This document shows, piece after piece, positions 26,547 through 34,917 of a stretch of DNA of 64,000 nt. The stretch comes from Nocardia vaccinii NBRC 15922. Its GTDB lineage: Bacteria; Actinomycetota; Actinomycetes; Mycobacteriales; Mycobacteriaceae. Made by a program: the position numbers and the translations under genes. How positions within the stretch are numbered: position 1 is the first letter of the stretch; each line of letters opens with the position of its first letter. Under the pieces are notes generated by a model. The model worked only from the letters and a program-made list of their open reading frames with translations, was not told the origin of the DNA and ran no database searches. The DNA lies in assembly GCF_001613305.1 (NCBI RefSeq), contig NZ_BDCC01000007.1:62001-126000 (forward strand), in the 5' to 3' direction.

Positions 26547-27794
26547 ATGACCCGACTTCGCAGGACAGCGGTGTGCGTGCTGGCAGTGGCCTTACCGGCG
26601 ACAGCAGCCCTCGGGAGCGGTCCGGCCTCTGCCGTGACCGACCAGCCAGGGGTGTCCGGAAGTACGCAGCAGCCGGGGGTGACTCCGGCGCTGCAGGAGC
26701 AGCCTGGAGTGTCCACACCAGCTCCGGCACCACCACCGCGGCCGCCGGACCACACTCTGGCGGGTGACTCCGTGCCCGATCCGCCGACCTATGCGCCGAC
26801 GGACTACCGAACGCCGCCCACGCCGTCGAGCCGACCGAAAACGACACTGGGTGAGGATCTTTCGCGATTGCACGCGCCCGCGTCGGTGCCGCCTTCGAAG
26901 GTGGTCGTGCCGCCGCCAGCGGATTACATCGGCGTCGGTGCGGTGCGGTTCCCACGGCCACCACAGATTCCTGCGGATCTGGCTTGGAAGATCAACTCGT
27001 ATCTGGCCTCATGGCAGCGCAATACCAACACGTTCTTCGATTCAGTCGGCTTCGATCCGTCGAGGTCGGATCGCATGGCAACAGCCGGCGTGCTGTGCGC
27101 CGGTGCAGGATTCGGTGCTGGCGCACTGGTGATGGGCATCCCAGCGGCCATCGCCGGGGCACTGATCGGCAGCACGATCGGCGGCATCGTGGGCGCCGGG
27201 CTCGGCACCCTCGTGCCGGTGCCGGTGCTGGGAACGGTGACCTCCGGGGTCGCCGGAACCGCGATCGGCGCGGTCGCCGGCGCGGTCGTGGCCGGAATCC
27301 CCGTAGCCGTAATCGGCGGCACCACCACCGCCATCGTCACCGGGGGCGCAGCAGTACTGGCTACCGCCGGTGACGGCTCCGACACCCCACCGCCCCCGCG
27401 TCCGGCACCCGCTCCGCGCCCAGCTCCGGCACCGGACGTGCACGCCCAGGTGCAGCAGGTCACTGATAACGGTGTGGACGCGGCAGAACAGGCCGTGCAC
27501 TGGGTACAGACACAGCCCGGTGGGGAGCAGGTACTCGATACTGTCGCGAGCGCCGGCGCGGCAGCCGGAGCTGCACTCGGAGCCGTACCCGGTGCCGCGC
27601 AGGTCAGTGCGGCAGTCGGCACAGCGGCCCACAACGTAGTGGCCGCAGCGAAGACGGCACCCGCCACCGCCGCGGTAACCAACGCGGTCGCGGATGTCGT
27701 TGGCCACCACCCGCCCTTCACGCCCCAAGAGTTGGGTCCACTGGCTGGTGCGGCCAACAACGCGCTGGCCGCCGCCCAGGCGGTGTTGGGGTGA
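26547..27794 (+). CDS. Secreted Pro-rich/Gly-Ala-rich protein
   Basis: 415 aa. A Sec signal peptide (RLRRTAVCVLAVALPATAALG ending ASA) is followed by three short repeats of the type DQPGVSG/QQPGVTP/EQPGVST, a Pro-rich linker, a unique part with NSYLASWQRNTNTFFDSVGF, then a long Gly/Ala/Val hydrophobic stretch of GAGFGAGALVMG type (residues about 185-280), a PAPAPRPAPAP linker and an Ala-rich helical tail. The layout matches proteins annotated as 'insoluble domain protein' next to mycolata conjugation genes. It may insert into the mycolate outer layer or coat the channel; that is inference. Confidence 0.65.
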   Translation: MTRLRRTAVCVLAVALPATAALGSGPASAVTDQPGVSGSTQQPGVTPALQEQPGVSTPAPAPPPRPPDHTLAGDSVPDPPTYAPTDYRTPPTPSSRPKTTLGEDLSRLHAPASVPPSKVVVPPPADYIGVGAVRFPRPPQIPADLAWKINSYLASWQRNTNTFFDSVGFDPSRSDRMATAGVLCAGAGFGAGALVMGIPAAIAGALIGSTIGGIVGAGLGTLVPVPVLGTVTSGVAGTAIGAVAGAVVAGIPVAVIGGTTTAIVTGGAAVLATAGDGSDTPPPPRPAPAPRPAPAPDVHAQVQQVTDNGVDAAEQAVHWVQTQPGGEQVLDTVASAGAAAGAALGAVPGAAQVSAAVGTAAHNVVAAAKTAPATAAVTNAVADVVGHHPPFTPQELGPLAGAANNALAAAQAVLG

Positions 27795-27958
27795 GTCCGG
27801 CTGTCCTGGCCCGAGACGTCCCGAGGCAGGTCGGACTGCTGTTCGTGGCGGCGGCCACATCCCAGAACCGAGCGGCGCATCAGCCAGCGGTCAGCGCACT
27901 GACGCCGCGGATTCGATTGTTCGCGACCTCGGGCGGCGATACCGCGGATCGAACGTAG
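27791..27958 (+). CDS. Possible 55-aa translationally coupled peptide
   Basis: GTG 27791 overlaps the stop of the secreted protein (GTGA) and opens a frame VSPAVLARDVPRQVGLLFVA through to TAG at 27958. Coupling is the only support; it may instead be the leader region of the next gene, whose own start is unclear. Confidence 0.3.
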   Translation: MSPAVLARDVPRQVGLLFVAAATSQNRAAHQPAVSALTPRIRLFATSGGDTADRT

Positions 27959-27978
27959 GCGGGGACGGTGGCCTCGCG

Positions 27979-29025
27979 GTGCGGATGTGGATGGTTGGCC
28001 CGGGTGCGGTCCTGGCTGTCGTGGTGGTGGTCCCAGTGCTGGTTCTGATGTTCATGCTCTCCGGAGCCACCGGCACAGGAACGTCCGGGCAGAGCACATT
28101 GGCGCCCCATAGTGTCCCGCCGCAGTACGAGCGATGGGTCCGCCAGGCCGCCACGGTGTGCCCGCAGGTATCCGCGCCACTGATCGCCGCACAGATCGAG
28201 CAGGAGTCCAACTGGAACCCCGACGCGGTATCGAAAGCCGGGGCGCAGGGATTGAGCCAATTCATGCCCGGGAACTGGCCCTCGGTCGCAGTCGACGCCG
28301 ACGGCAACGGCACGGCCTCGCCGTTCGACCCCGCCGACGCGATCATGGCACAGGCGACCTACGACTGCCGCACCGCCGCCCGCGCCGAGCAAGACTTGGC
28401 GTCCGGCCGCATCCACGGCGACATCACCGACATCATCCTGGCGGCCTACAACTGCGGCTACGGCTGTGTACTGGCCGCGGGCGGCCCGCAAGTCGGCAAC
28501 GGCGAGACCGACGACTACGTACCGGCCGTGAAGGCGCGCATGTCCAAATACACCGACCTGACACTGTCGGCCGATGTCAGCGACTGGGGCGCAACAGGTT
28601 TCGGGTCCACAGTCGTCGCGGCAGCCTCGGCGCAGCAAGGCGAGCCCTATGCCTGGGGCGGCGGCGACGCATCCGGCCCGACACAAGGACACCGCGACGG
28701 CGGTGTCGCCGACTCCTACGGCGACTACAACAAAATCGGTTTCGACTGCTCCGGATTGGCCGTCTACGCGGTCGCGGAGGCCTCCGGCGGCCGGATCGTG
28801 CTGCCGCACTACACCGTCGACCAGCTCAACGACCCACGCGGCCAAACAATCCCGCTCGACCAGATACAGCCGGGGGACATCGTGTTCCCCGCCGGTGGAA
28901 ACCCTGACCATGAGGCGATTTACATCGGCGGCGGACAGATTGTTCAGGCACCCGAGTCCGGCGGTGTGGTCTCGCGGGCCCCGCTGGCGTCAATGGGCGC
29001 GGTCGATGTGCGGAGGTTCGGATGA
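27979..29025 (+). CDS. Bifunctional lytic transglycosylase / NlpC-P60 peptidoglycan hydrolase
   Basis: 348 aa. One membrane anchor (GAVLAVVVVVPVLVLMFML) is followed by a soluble lytic-transglycosylase domain with the catalytic Glu in AQIEQESNWNPDAVSKAGAQ and the GLSQFMP motif, then an NlpC/P60 peptidase with Cys in FDCSGLAVYA and His in DHEAIYIGGG. It cuts both glycan strands and stem peptides to let the mating channel pass the wall, the VirB1/TcpG role. GTG 27979 is chosen since the upstream frame is a shadow; ATG 27985 is an alternative. Its stop overlaps the next ATG. Confidence 0.88.
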   Translation: MRMWMVGPGAVLAVVVVVPVLVLMFMLSGATGTGTSGQSTLAPHSVPPQYERWVRQAATVCPQVSAPLIAAQIEQESNWNPDAVSKAGAQGLSQFMPGNWPSVAVDADGNGTASPFDPADAIMAQATYDCRTAARAEQDLASGRIHGDITDIILAAYNCGYGCVLAAGGPQVGNGETDDYVPAVKARMSKYTDLTLSADVSDWGATGFGSTVVAAASAQQGEPYAWGGGDASGPTQGHRDGGVADSYGDYNKIGFDCSGLAVYAVAEASGGRIVLPHYTVDQLNDPRGQTIPLDQIQPGDIVFPAGGNPDHEAIYIGGGQIVQAPESGGVVSRAPLASMGAVDVRRFG

Positions 29026-29648
29026 GTCCATTCTCCGTAGTCGGCGCCGCACCCGTGCGGTGGGCCGCTGTTGTGTCTCTGGTTGCGGCCGCGATCACGG
29101 TTAGTGCCGGGTGTGCGTCACCAGCAGCTCGGGTGCCCGGTGTCGAAACATCGTTCACAACCCCTCCGACAGCCAGTCGCGTGGGGTTCGGATCGACCTC
29201 GCTACCGACTCCCAGCACCTTGCCGCCGGACATGGCTGAGGTCAACCGATCCGATGCGTCGGCCGTAGCCGCGGTAGCAGTCCGTATCTGGTTCACCGCC
29301 GACACCAGAGTCGATTCGTCACAACACGATGCGCGACTTCGAGCGTGCCCGCTACTCACCCCGCCTTACTGCCTGGCCATCCGGGACTTCCCGCCGATGA
29401 CGGGACCCGGGGCGGACTGGCTGGCGCTGACTGCCCAGCGGGCCGCGATCACTGTCGAGGCCGCCGATGTGCGCCCGGCCGCCGAGACTGGCCCGCCTGA
29501 CAGCGCGACGCGGGCCGATCGGCTGTTGGAGGTGACCGAACACCTGGTCACGCCGAACGGGGTGCTGCCGGACAGACGACTCGTGGTAGCGGTCGGCCTG
29601 ACCCGCGACGGCGCCCGGTGGGAGGTCGCGGATGTGAGAGCACGATGA
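29022..29648 (+). CDS. Conjugation-associated lipoprotein
   Basis: 208 aa. A signal peptide ends in the lipobox VSAGC, so the protein is predicted to be lipid-anchored outside the membrane. A Ser/Thr/Pro linker precedes a globular domain (ASAVAAVAVRIWFTADTR, RLRACPLLTPPYCL, ARWEVADVRAR) with the outline of an NTF2-like fold, as in VirB8/TcpC-type channel components. Start and stop overlap both neighbours as ATGA. Confidence 0.68.
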   Translation: MSPFSVVGAAPVRWAAVVSLVAAAITVSAGCASPAARVPGVETSFTTPPTASRVGFGSTSLPTPSTLPPDMAEVNRSDASAVAAVAVRIWFTADTRVDSSQHDARLRACPLLTPPYCLAIRDFPPMTGPGADWLALTAQRAAITVEAADVRPAAETGPPDSATRADRLLEVTEHLVTPNGVLPDRRLVVAVGLTRDGARWEVADVRAR

Positions 29649-30160
29649 GCGCGCCCGAAATGCAGTGGCGAACGCCAGAGGTCGGCGGGATCTGTGGCGG
29701 CGCGGGTACAACCACGGTGGCCTACCTGATCGGCGGTCGCGACGTCGGAGTTATCGCGGCCGACGGCTCGCAGCAGGTCGACGTGTTGGTGACCCGCACG
29801 ACAGCGGTGGCGGTGGGGTGGGCGATCGGTACCGCAGGCCGAATGGCCGATGTCCCGGTGCTGGCGGCGGTAGCCGACAGCGGCGACCGATGGCCCGCAG
29901 CGGTGCGGCAGCGGCTGGCGATGGCCCGGGCCAATCTCGACGTGCCGGTCCTGGAGCTGGCGTGGTGCCCGCCGCTGGCGGCCAGCGACAACCCCTGGGA
30001 GCTGCTGGCCACCAGCGTTGTGGCCGGCGAGAAGTGGGCTGCGGCCGCGCGGCGATTCCGCCAGGACCTGATCACCGCGCTCATTGAGGCGATGTCGGCG
30101 CGACGCGGCGACTCACATTCCACGACCCCACACAGCCCGACTAGGAGGACGGAGTCGTGA
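29645..30160 (+). CDS. Conjugation-cluster protein with degenerate P-loop
   Basis: 171 aa. The opening VGGICGGAGTTTVAYLIGG resembles the beginning of ParA/MinD-like or CpaE-like NTPases, but the P-loop Lys is missing (GGAGTTT), so ATP hydrolysis is unlikely. Regular alpha/beta alternation continues (VGVIAADGSQQVDVLVTRT, VPVLAAVADSGD). ATG 29645 overlaps the lipoprotein stop. It may act as a scaffold or localisation factor; that is inference. Confidence 0.6.
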   Translation: MSAPEMQWRTPEVGGICGGAGTTTVAYLIGGRDVGVIAADGSQQVDVLVTRTTAVAVGWAIGTAGRMADVPVLAAVADSGDRWPAAVRQRLAMARANLDVPVLELAWCPPLAASDNPWELLATSVVAGEKWAAAARRFRQDLITALIEAMSARRGDSHSTTPHSPTRRTES

Positions 30161-30187
30161 CTGGATCGACAACGAAGGAGAATCCCC

Positions 30188-30484
30188 ATGTCGATGCTGT
30201 GGCATCTGGTCGACACTCTGGCCCAACAGGTATCAGTGCCAGATCCCCCGCCCAAGCCACTGCCCGGCAAGCTCGGCGACCGGCTCGACGACGTGATCAG
30301 CTGGGCCAAGACCCTGGCATTGGGCTTAGCCGTGCTCGGAACCCTGGCCGTCGCCGGAATGCTGTTCATCGGCCTGCGCGGACGGTCAGACACCGCCAAG
30401 AACGCGCTCGGGCACTTGCCATTCGTTGTGCTCGGAGTCGTGCTCACTGGCGGCGCGGCCGCCCTGATCCAGGCATTCCAGTGA
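30188..30484 (+). CDS. VirB2/TrbC-like two-helix membrane protein A
   Basis: 98 aa with two hydrophobic helices (TLALGLAVLGTLAVAGMLFIG and FVVLGVVLTGGAAALIQAF) joined by a short basic loop GRSDTAKNALGHLP, the topology of VirB2/TrbC pilin-like or channel proteins. ATG 30188 has AAGGAGAA upstream. Its stop overlaps the start of a second, related protein (GTGA at 30481). Confidence 0.7.
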   Translation: MSMLWHLVDTLAQQVSVPDPPPKPLPGKLGDRLDDVISWAKTLALGLAVLGTLAVAGMLFIGLRGRSDTAKNALGHLPFVVLGVVLTGGAAALIQAFQ

Positions 30485-30999
30485 CCGCGCGACAGATGGC
30501 CGCGGTCATGTTGGCGACGGGGTTGACCGCGATCGCGACAGTTGGTGCAGCGCAGGCACAGCCGACGCTGCCTCCGGTGCCAGGGATTACCCCACCAGCG
30601 ATCCCACGGCCAGGGATTACACCACCGGGTAGCGTGCTGCCGACGTCACATGCGCAACTGCCATCTCCGCAGCTGCCTGACAACAAAACCGGAAGCGGTG
30701 CGAGCGAGGTGCCGATAAAACCGGCGAAAACCGGTGCACCGGACTGGAATCGGTTCGGTGGTGATCCTGCAGACGCGCCATCCGACATGGACTCGTTCGT
30801 CACCGACGTCCTTGGGTGGATGCGCACCGCGGCCATCATCGCCGGAGTCCTGGGGCTGCTGACTATCGCGGCAATGCTCATGGTCGGGTTGCGCTGGCGC
30901 AGCGAACAATCCCGCCGCGCGTTGGAGTCGCTGCCGGCCGTGTTGTTGGCGACCGTCATCTCTGGCAGCGCCGCCACCATCCTGTCGATGGTGTTGTGA
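30481..30999 (+). CDS. VirB2/TrbC-like membrane protein B with signal peptide
   Basis: 172 aa. An N-terminal signal peptide (MAAVMLATGLTAIATVGAAQA), a Pro-rich segment with the repeat PGITPPAIPRPGITPP, then a C-terminal two-helix unit (TAAIIAGVLGLLTIAAMLMVG, loop RSEQSRRALESLP, then AVLLATVISGSAATILSM). That unit clearly matches the whole of the preceding 98-aa protein, so the two are tandem paralogues. GTG 30481 overlaps the previous stop. Confidence 0.7.
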   Translation: MTARQMAAVMLATGLTAIATVGAAQAQPTLPPVPGITPPAIPRPGITPPGSVLPTSHAQLPSPQLPDNKTGSGASEVPIKPAKTGAPDWNRFGGDPADAPSDMDSFVTDVLGWMRTAAIIAGVLGLLTIAAMLMVGLRWRSEQSRRALESLPAVLLATVISGSAATILSMVL

Positions 31000-31185
31000 C
31001 GGGAGATAGGGTCATGACCGACAGTACGAATTCCACGGCGCGAGTGCTCTTTTCGGCTGCCAACGCGTGTCGGGGTGGGAAGTCGCGAGAGTGGTCGACC
31101 GCACTGACCGACCGCCTCGAAATGAGAGTCGATAGCGACGTTCCCGAATCGGGGTGTCGCACCACGCACGGAGGGGAGACCGGCG

Positions 31186-31869
31186 ATGTCCAAGAATCGC
31201 GAGTTCCGGGATCAGCGGCCGCGACGGCGCGTGTGGCTGATGGTCGCGATTGTGGGTGGTGTGATCGTGATCGGGCTGATCGCATGGACGGTGTCGGGTG
31301 GACGGACCTCCAGCCTGTCGAGCGTCGGCGGCGTGCGGTCCTCTTCGATTCCGACGAGTTCGACCACGCGCCCGACGCAGCAGGCTCCGGCGGGTTTGGA
31401 GTGGAAGCTGGTCAACGGGGTTCGATTGCCGTTCAGTGCATCCGACGGACCGACCGGTATGGACGGGCCGCAGCCGATCGGGTTTTCCGACACTCCGCAG
31501 GGAGCAGTGTTGGCGGCCTGGCAGCTGTCGACACGGCTGCTGACCGACCCAGACACCGAGGACTTGCTCTCGCGGGTGCATGCCCCGCTCGACGTGCAGC
31601 AGCAGATTCGCGGCGACATCGCTCAGGTTCGCCAGTTCAGCGCAGACCAGCTGGCTGCGGCGTTCGCCCCGCCGGTGGCTTACCGATTCGACTACTGGGC
31701 ACCGACATTCGCGGCGATCTACTTCGCGGTCCCCTCAAGCCAGGGTGGCTACGACTTCCAGGCCCGCGCCGTGGTGTGGACTCAGGACGGCTGGCAGTAC
31801 CAGCCGCAGTCTGGGCTGGATCCGTTGCCGAACTCCACCAGCCTGAGCGGGTTCACCCCTTTGCAGTAG
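31186..31869 (+). CDS. Bitopic transfer protein, DUF8175/VirB8-like
   Basis: 227 aa. A short basic cytoplasmic tail, one transmembrane helix (VWLMVAIVGGVIVIGLIAWTV), a Ser/Thr linker, then an extracytoplasmic domain with GLEWKLVNGVRLPFSASDGP, GFSDTPQGAVLAAWQLS and YDFQARAVVWTQDGWQY. This matches the DUF8175-type proteins of actinobacterial conjugation loci and the topology of VirB8/TcpC. It likely bridges membrane and wall parts of the channel. ATG 31186 has GGAGGGGA upstream. Confidence 0.75.
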   Translation: MSKNREFRDQRPRRRVWLMVAIVGGVIVIGLIAWTVSGGRTSSLSSVGGVRSSSIPTSSTTRPTQQAPAGLEWKLVNGVRLPFSASDGPTGMDGPQPIGFSDTPQGAVLAAWQLSTRLLTDPDTEDLLSRVHAPLDVQQQIRGDIAQVRQFSADQLAAAFAPPVAYRFDYWAPTFAAIYFAVPSSQGGYDFQARAVVWTQDGWQYQPQSGLDPLPNSTSLSGFTPLQ

Positions 31870-31892
31870 CCCTGCACCGCACCGCCTGCACC

Positions 31893-33413
31893 GTGCTGGT
31901 CGGGCTGGTGCTGGCTGTCCTCGCGGTGACCGGCGCGGCCGGATCAGCGCACGCCGGACCTCCGGCACCGCCGTCCGCGCCCCCGCGGCCAGCACCGACA
32001 CGACTGTCGGACCTGACACCCGAACAGCGGTCATGGCGCGACAGCGACGGCGTCATCTCCTGCTCCGCCCACCCCACATTCCCCACGTGCTCGACGACCC
32101 CCGATGCGGCAGGCGTCCGCTATCCCGATGACAACTCGCCCTTCCTGGTGCAGATGCGGGGCAAGACTTACACCGACCTCAACCCGTTGCACGCGGTGGG
32201 TGACGAGGTTGGCAGCTCGGTCTCTACAGCGTTCGCGCAAGCGGCCGAGTCGATTGGCAAGTTCGCGGGCGACCTGCTGACGCAATCGATGACCTGGTGG
32301 ATCAAACAGGACTCCATCTCGTTGTCCTACGCGCAGTCCATGGCGGGTAAGGAACCGGTGCAACAGGTGGTCGGGTTGATCATGATGGCTGGAATCTTGG
32401 GCTCTTCGATCGCGATGATGATCTCGCGGCGCACCCAGCCCGCCGCCGAGATGGTCATGTACGGGGTGCGGTATCTGCTGATCTCGTCGCTGGCTCTGGT
32501 GGTACTCACCGGCGCGGTCCACGCCGGTGACGATTTCGCCCGCCAGATGGTGACCGGCGGCGCGGAGCAGTTCGGGCAACGAATGCAGTCGATGCTTGGG
32601 GTGGAAACGATCGGCAACCCGGGCGGGGTGCTGATGATCGGGCTGATCGCGGTGGTCCTCGGCTTCATCCAGTGGGTCATGGGATTCATGCGCCAGGCCG
32701 GGTTGGTCGTGCTCTATGCGATGATCTTGATCGCCGCGGCCGGGCAGCTCAGCAGTTGGGGACGGCAGTGGTTCCCGCGCGTGGCGAGCATGTGCATCGC
32801 GTTGGTGCTCTACAAGCCGCTGGCGGCATTCATCTATTCGCTGGGCTTCACTCTCATCGGACAAGACCAGTCGCTGACGTCGCTGATCGTCGGGCTGATG
32901 GTGGTCGCGATGGCGGTGATCGCCCTTCCGACGCTGATGAAGTTCTTCAGCTTCCTGGGGTTCCAGGTGACCGGCGGGACCGGTGCGCTGGGGGCGGCCG
33001 CAGGCATGATCGGCAGCGGCGCACTGCTGGCGTCGTCACTGGGTGGAGGTGGCGGCGGTGGTGGTGATCCAGCGACCCCGGCCAGCTTCGCCGCGGCGAA
33101 CGGCAGTGGCGGACAGGCAGAACCCGACCCGTCGCCGGGTAACACTCCCCAATTGACCGGTGGCGATGGCACGGCTGTGAACCCGCCGCCGCAGAAGGAA
33201 CTCGGCGGTGGTGAGCCTGCCGCGTTGGAGAACGGATCACCGTCGTCGGCGGCCGCTGGAGCGGCCGATGCGGAGATGGCCGCTGGAGCGGCCACGGGTG
33301 GGGTCGGGTTAGCGGCGATCAGGGCTCAAAAGGCGATCGCTGCGGCACCGGAGGCCGCTGAGTCGGTCGGCGACGAGATGACCGGCGGCGACACCGGCCC
33401 GGACATGCCATGA
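31893..33413 (+). CDS. VirB6/TrbL-like polytopic channel protein
   Basis: About 506 aa. A hydrophobic leader ending SAHAG, an extracytoplasmic region with four cysteines (ISCSAHPTFPTCST), then about six membrane helices (for example VVGLIMMAGILGSSIAMMIS, VRYLLISSLALVVLTGAVHA, VVLYAMILIAAAGQLSSWG). The C-terminus is a soluble Gly/Ala/Pro-rich tail with repeats of AAGAADAEMAAGAATGG type. It is the expected inner-membrane channel component of the conjugative secretion system. The start is uncertain: GTG 31893 lacks basic residues, and a GTG near 31773 would overlap the previous gene. Confidence 0.75.
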   Translation: MLVGLVLAVLAVTGAAGSAHAGPPAPPSAPPRPAPTRLSDLTPEQRSWRDSDGVISCSAHPTFPTCSTTPDAAGVRYPDDNSPFLVQMRGKTYTDLNPLHAVGDEVGSSVSTAFAQAAESIGKFAGDLLTQSMTWWIKQDSISLSYAQSMAGKEPVQQVVGLIMMAGILGSSIAMMISRRTQPAAEMVMYGVRYLLISSLALVVLTGAVHAGDDFARQMVTGGAEQFGQRMQSMLGVETIGNPGGVLMIGLIAVVLGFIQWVMGFMRQAGLVVLYAMILIAAAGQLSSWGRQWFPRVASMCIALVLYKPLAAFIYSLGFTLIGQDQSLTSLIVGLMVVAMAVIALPTLMKFFSFLGFQVTGGTGALGAAAGMIGSGALLASSLGGGGGGGGDPATPASFAAANGSGGQAEPDPSPGNTPQLTGGDGTAVNPPPQKELGGGEPAALENGSPSSAAAGAADAEMAAGAATGGVGLAAIRAQKAIAAAPEAAESVGDEMTGGDTGPDMP

Positions 33414-33429
33414 GCGAGAGGAGGATTCG

Positions 33430-34917
33430 GTGAGCAGTGACATACCTGCCTACGGCGGGTTTCGGGAAGTCCGCGGCTATGGTCTGGGACGGCTGGGGCC
33501 ATGGGGAACCGGCGTAGTAGCCGTGGTCGCGGGCGCGCTGGCATTCTCCACGGCGATCTCCCTGTGGGCAGCGCTCTACGGACTTGTCGCCGCGGTGCCG
33601 ATTGTGGCGATGTCGGTGATTCCAGTTGGGACGTCGCGGCGCACCGTGGCCGGCCACGCCGCCTGGGGGGTGCGAGCCTGGCGGGGTCGGCGTTCAGGCA
33701 CCGACGCATGGGTGGCCGATGTGTTCGAGGAGGTTCCCCGCGGGGACAACTTGCCGGGGGTGCTGGCCCCGCTGATGCCACTGGATGTGGAGGACGGTCG
33801 CGGAGGAAAGCAATGCCTGATCTGGAACCGGCGCACCGGTGTGTTGTCGGCGATCCTGTTGGTGTCCCCGACCGGGATCACCCTGTCCGATCAGGACGAC
33901 GCGAACTCGTGGGTCGCCGCCTACGGTGATTGGCTTGCCGATCTGGGATTTTCCCCGATCATCAGCTCCGTTGCGTTCACTACGGAGTCCTCGCCGAGCG
34001 GCGGAGTAGACCAACGCTCCTACATCATGGGGCGAATCGCACCGACCGCGCCGCCGGTTGCGCGGTCGATCATGGAGTCCATCGCCGCCCAAACACGTTC
34101 GACGACAGCCGATGTCGTGTGCCGAGTGACCATCAACTTCGACATGGCCCACGCCTCACCGGTGCCCAAGTCGCTGGCCGAAGGGTGCACCGAGGTCGTG
34201 CGATGGATGCCGAGATGCGAATCCGCGCTCGCAGCCGCAGGCATCACGGTGACCGGGCGCGCGTCGACTACACAGGTGATCCGGTTGCTGCGCCGCGCGT
34301 TCGACCCGGCGATCACCGCGTGGAGCGGCCACGACGATGCGGCGGGAGAGGCGCTGACCTGGCGGGATGCGGGACCGATCCGCACCGAACCGAATTTCGA
34401 TGTGTATCGCCACGACAGCGGATTCAGCGTGACATGGGCGTTCGCGCAGCCGCCCGCAGGGGTGGTGCGACAGCACATTCTGTTGCCGCTGGTCTCACCG
34501 GGCCGCTACGTCCGCAGGTTTTCCCTGGTGTATCGACCGTACCGAGCTGCGGAAGCAGGACGGATCGTCGAACGCGAGATCCAAGCCGGGACGCTACGCC
34601 GGGCTTGGAACCAAAAGACGAAAAAGGATGAGACCCAACGCGAATACGACGACCGGGTCCGGGCCCGCCGCGCCGCGCAGGAGGAGTCCCTCGGCGCAGG
34701 CCTGGGCCGCTTCACCGCCTACGTCACCACGACCACCCGCAACGAGTCCACGCTCGCAGCAGCATGCGCAGATGTGGAACAACGCTACGGCGCGGCCAAA
34801 TTGCGGTTCCGGCGCGCCCGCGGCGCGCAGGCCTCGGCGTTCGCTGCAGGCCTCGGCGTAGGCATCGAACCGACTTCCGGGCTGTCCAAACGCGCGACCG
34901 ACCGGTGGCTGGGATGA
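33430..34917 (+). CDS. SCO6880-family conjugation protein
   Basis: 495 aa. The N-terminus has two membrane helices (TGVVAVVAGALAFSTAISLW, LYGLVAAVPIVAMSVI), as in PrgI-type proteins. The remainder is a large cytosolic domain similar to the N-terminal half of VirB4 ATPases but with no Walker motifs, including a long basic helical region (NQKTKKDETQREYDDRVRAR). This is the layout of SCO6880-type proteins of actinomycete conjugative elements. GTG 33430 follows GAGAGGAG; its stop overlaps the VirB4-like start (ATGA). Confidence 0.78.
   Translation: MSSDIPAYGGFREVRGYGLGRLGPWGTGVVAVVAGALAFSTAISLWAALYGLVAAVPIVAMSVIPVGTSRRTVAGHAAWGVRAWRGRRSGTDAWVADVFEEVPRGDNLPGVLAPLMPLDVEDGRGGKQCLIWNRRTGVLSAILLVSPTGITLSDQDDANSWVAAYGDWLADLGFSPIISSVAFTTESSPSGGVDQRSYIMGRIAPTAPPVARSIMESIAAQTRSTTADVVCRVTINFDMAHASPVPKSLAEGCTEVVRWMPRCESALAAAGITVTGRASTTQVIRLLRRAFDPAITAWSGHDDAAGEALTWRDAGPIRTEPNFDVYRHDSGFSVTWAFAQPPAGVVRQHILLPLVSPGRYVRRFSLVYRPYRAAEAGRIVEREIQAGTLRRAWNQKTKKDETQREYDDRVRARRAAQEESLGAGLGRFTAYVTTTTRNESTLAAACADVEQRYGAAKLRFRRARGAQASAFAAGLGVGIEPTSGLSKRATDRWLG

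Noticed and set aside
31014-31892. Open frame starting MTDSTNSTARV that runs continuously into the VirB6-like gene
   Set aside because: From 31186 it is the antisense-phase shadow of the DUF8175-like gene, which has a ribosome site, a membrane helix and family resemblance; the other frame is Arg/Gly/Ala-rich noise.
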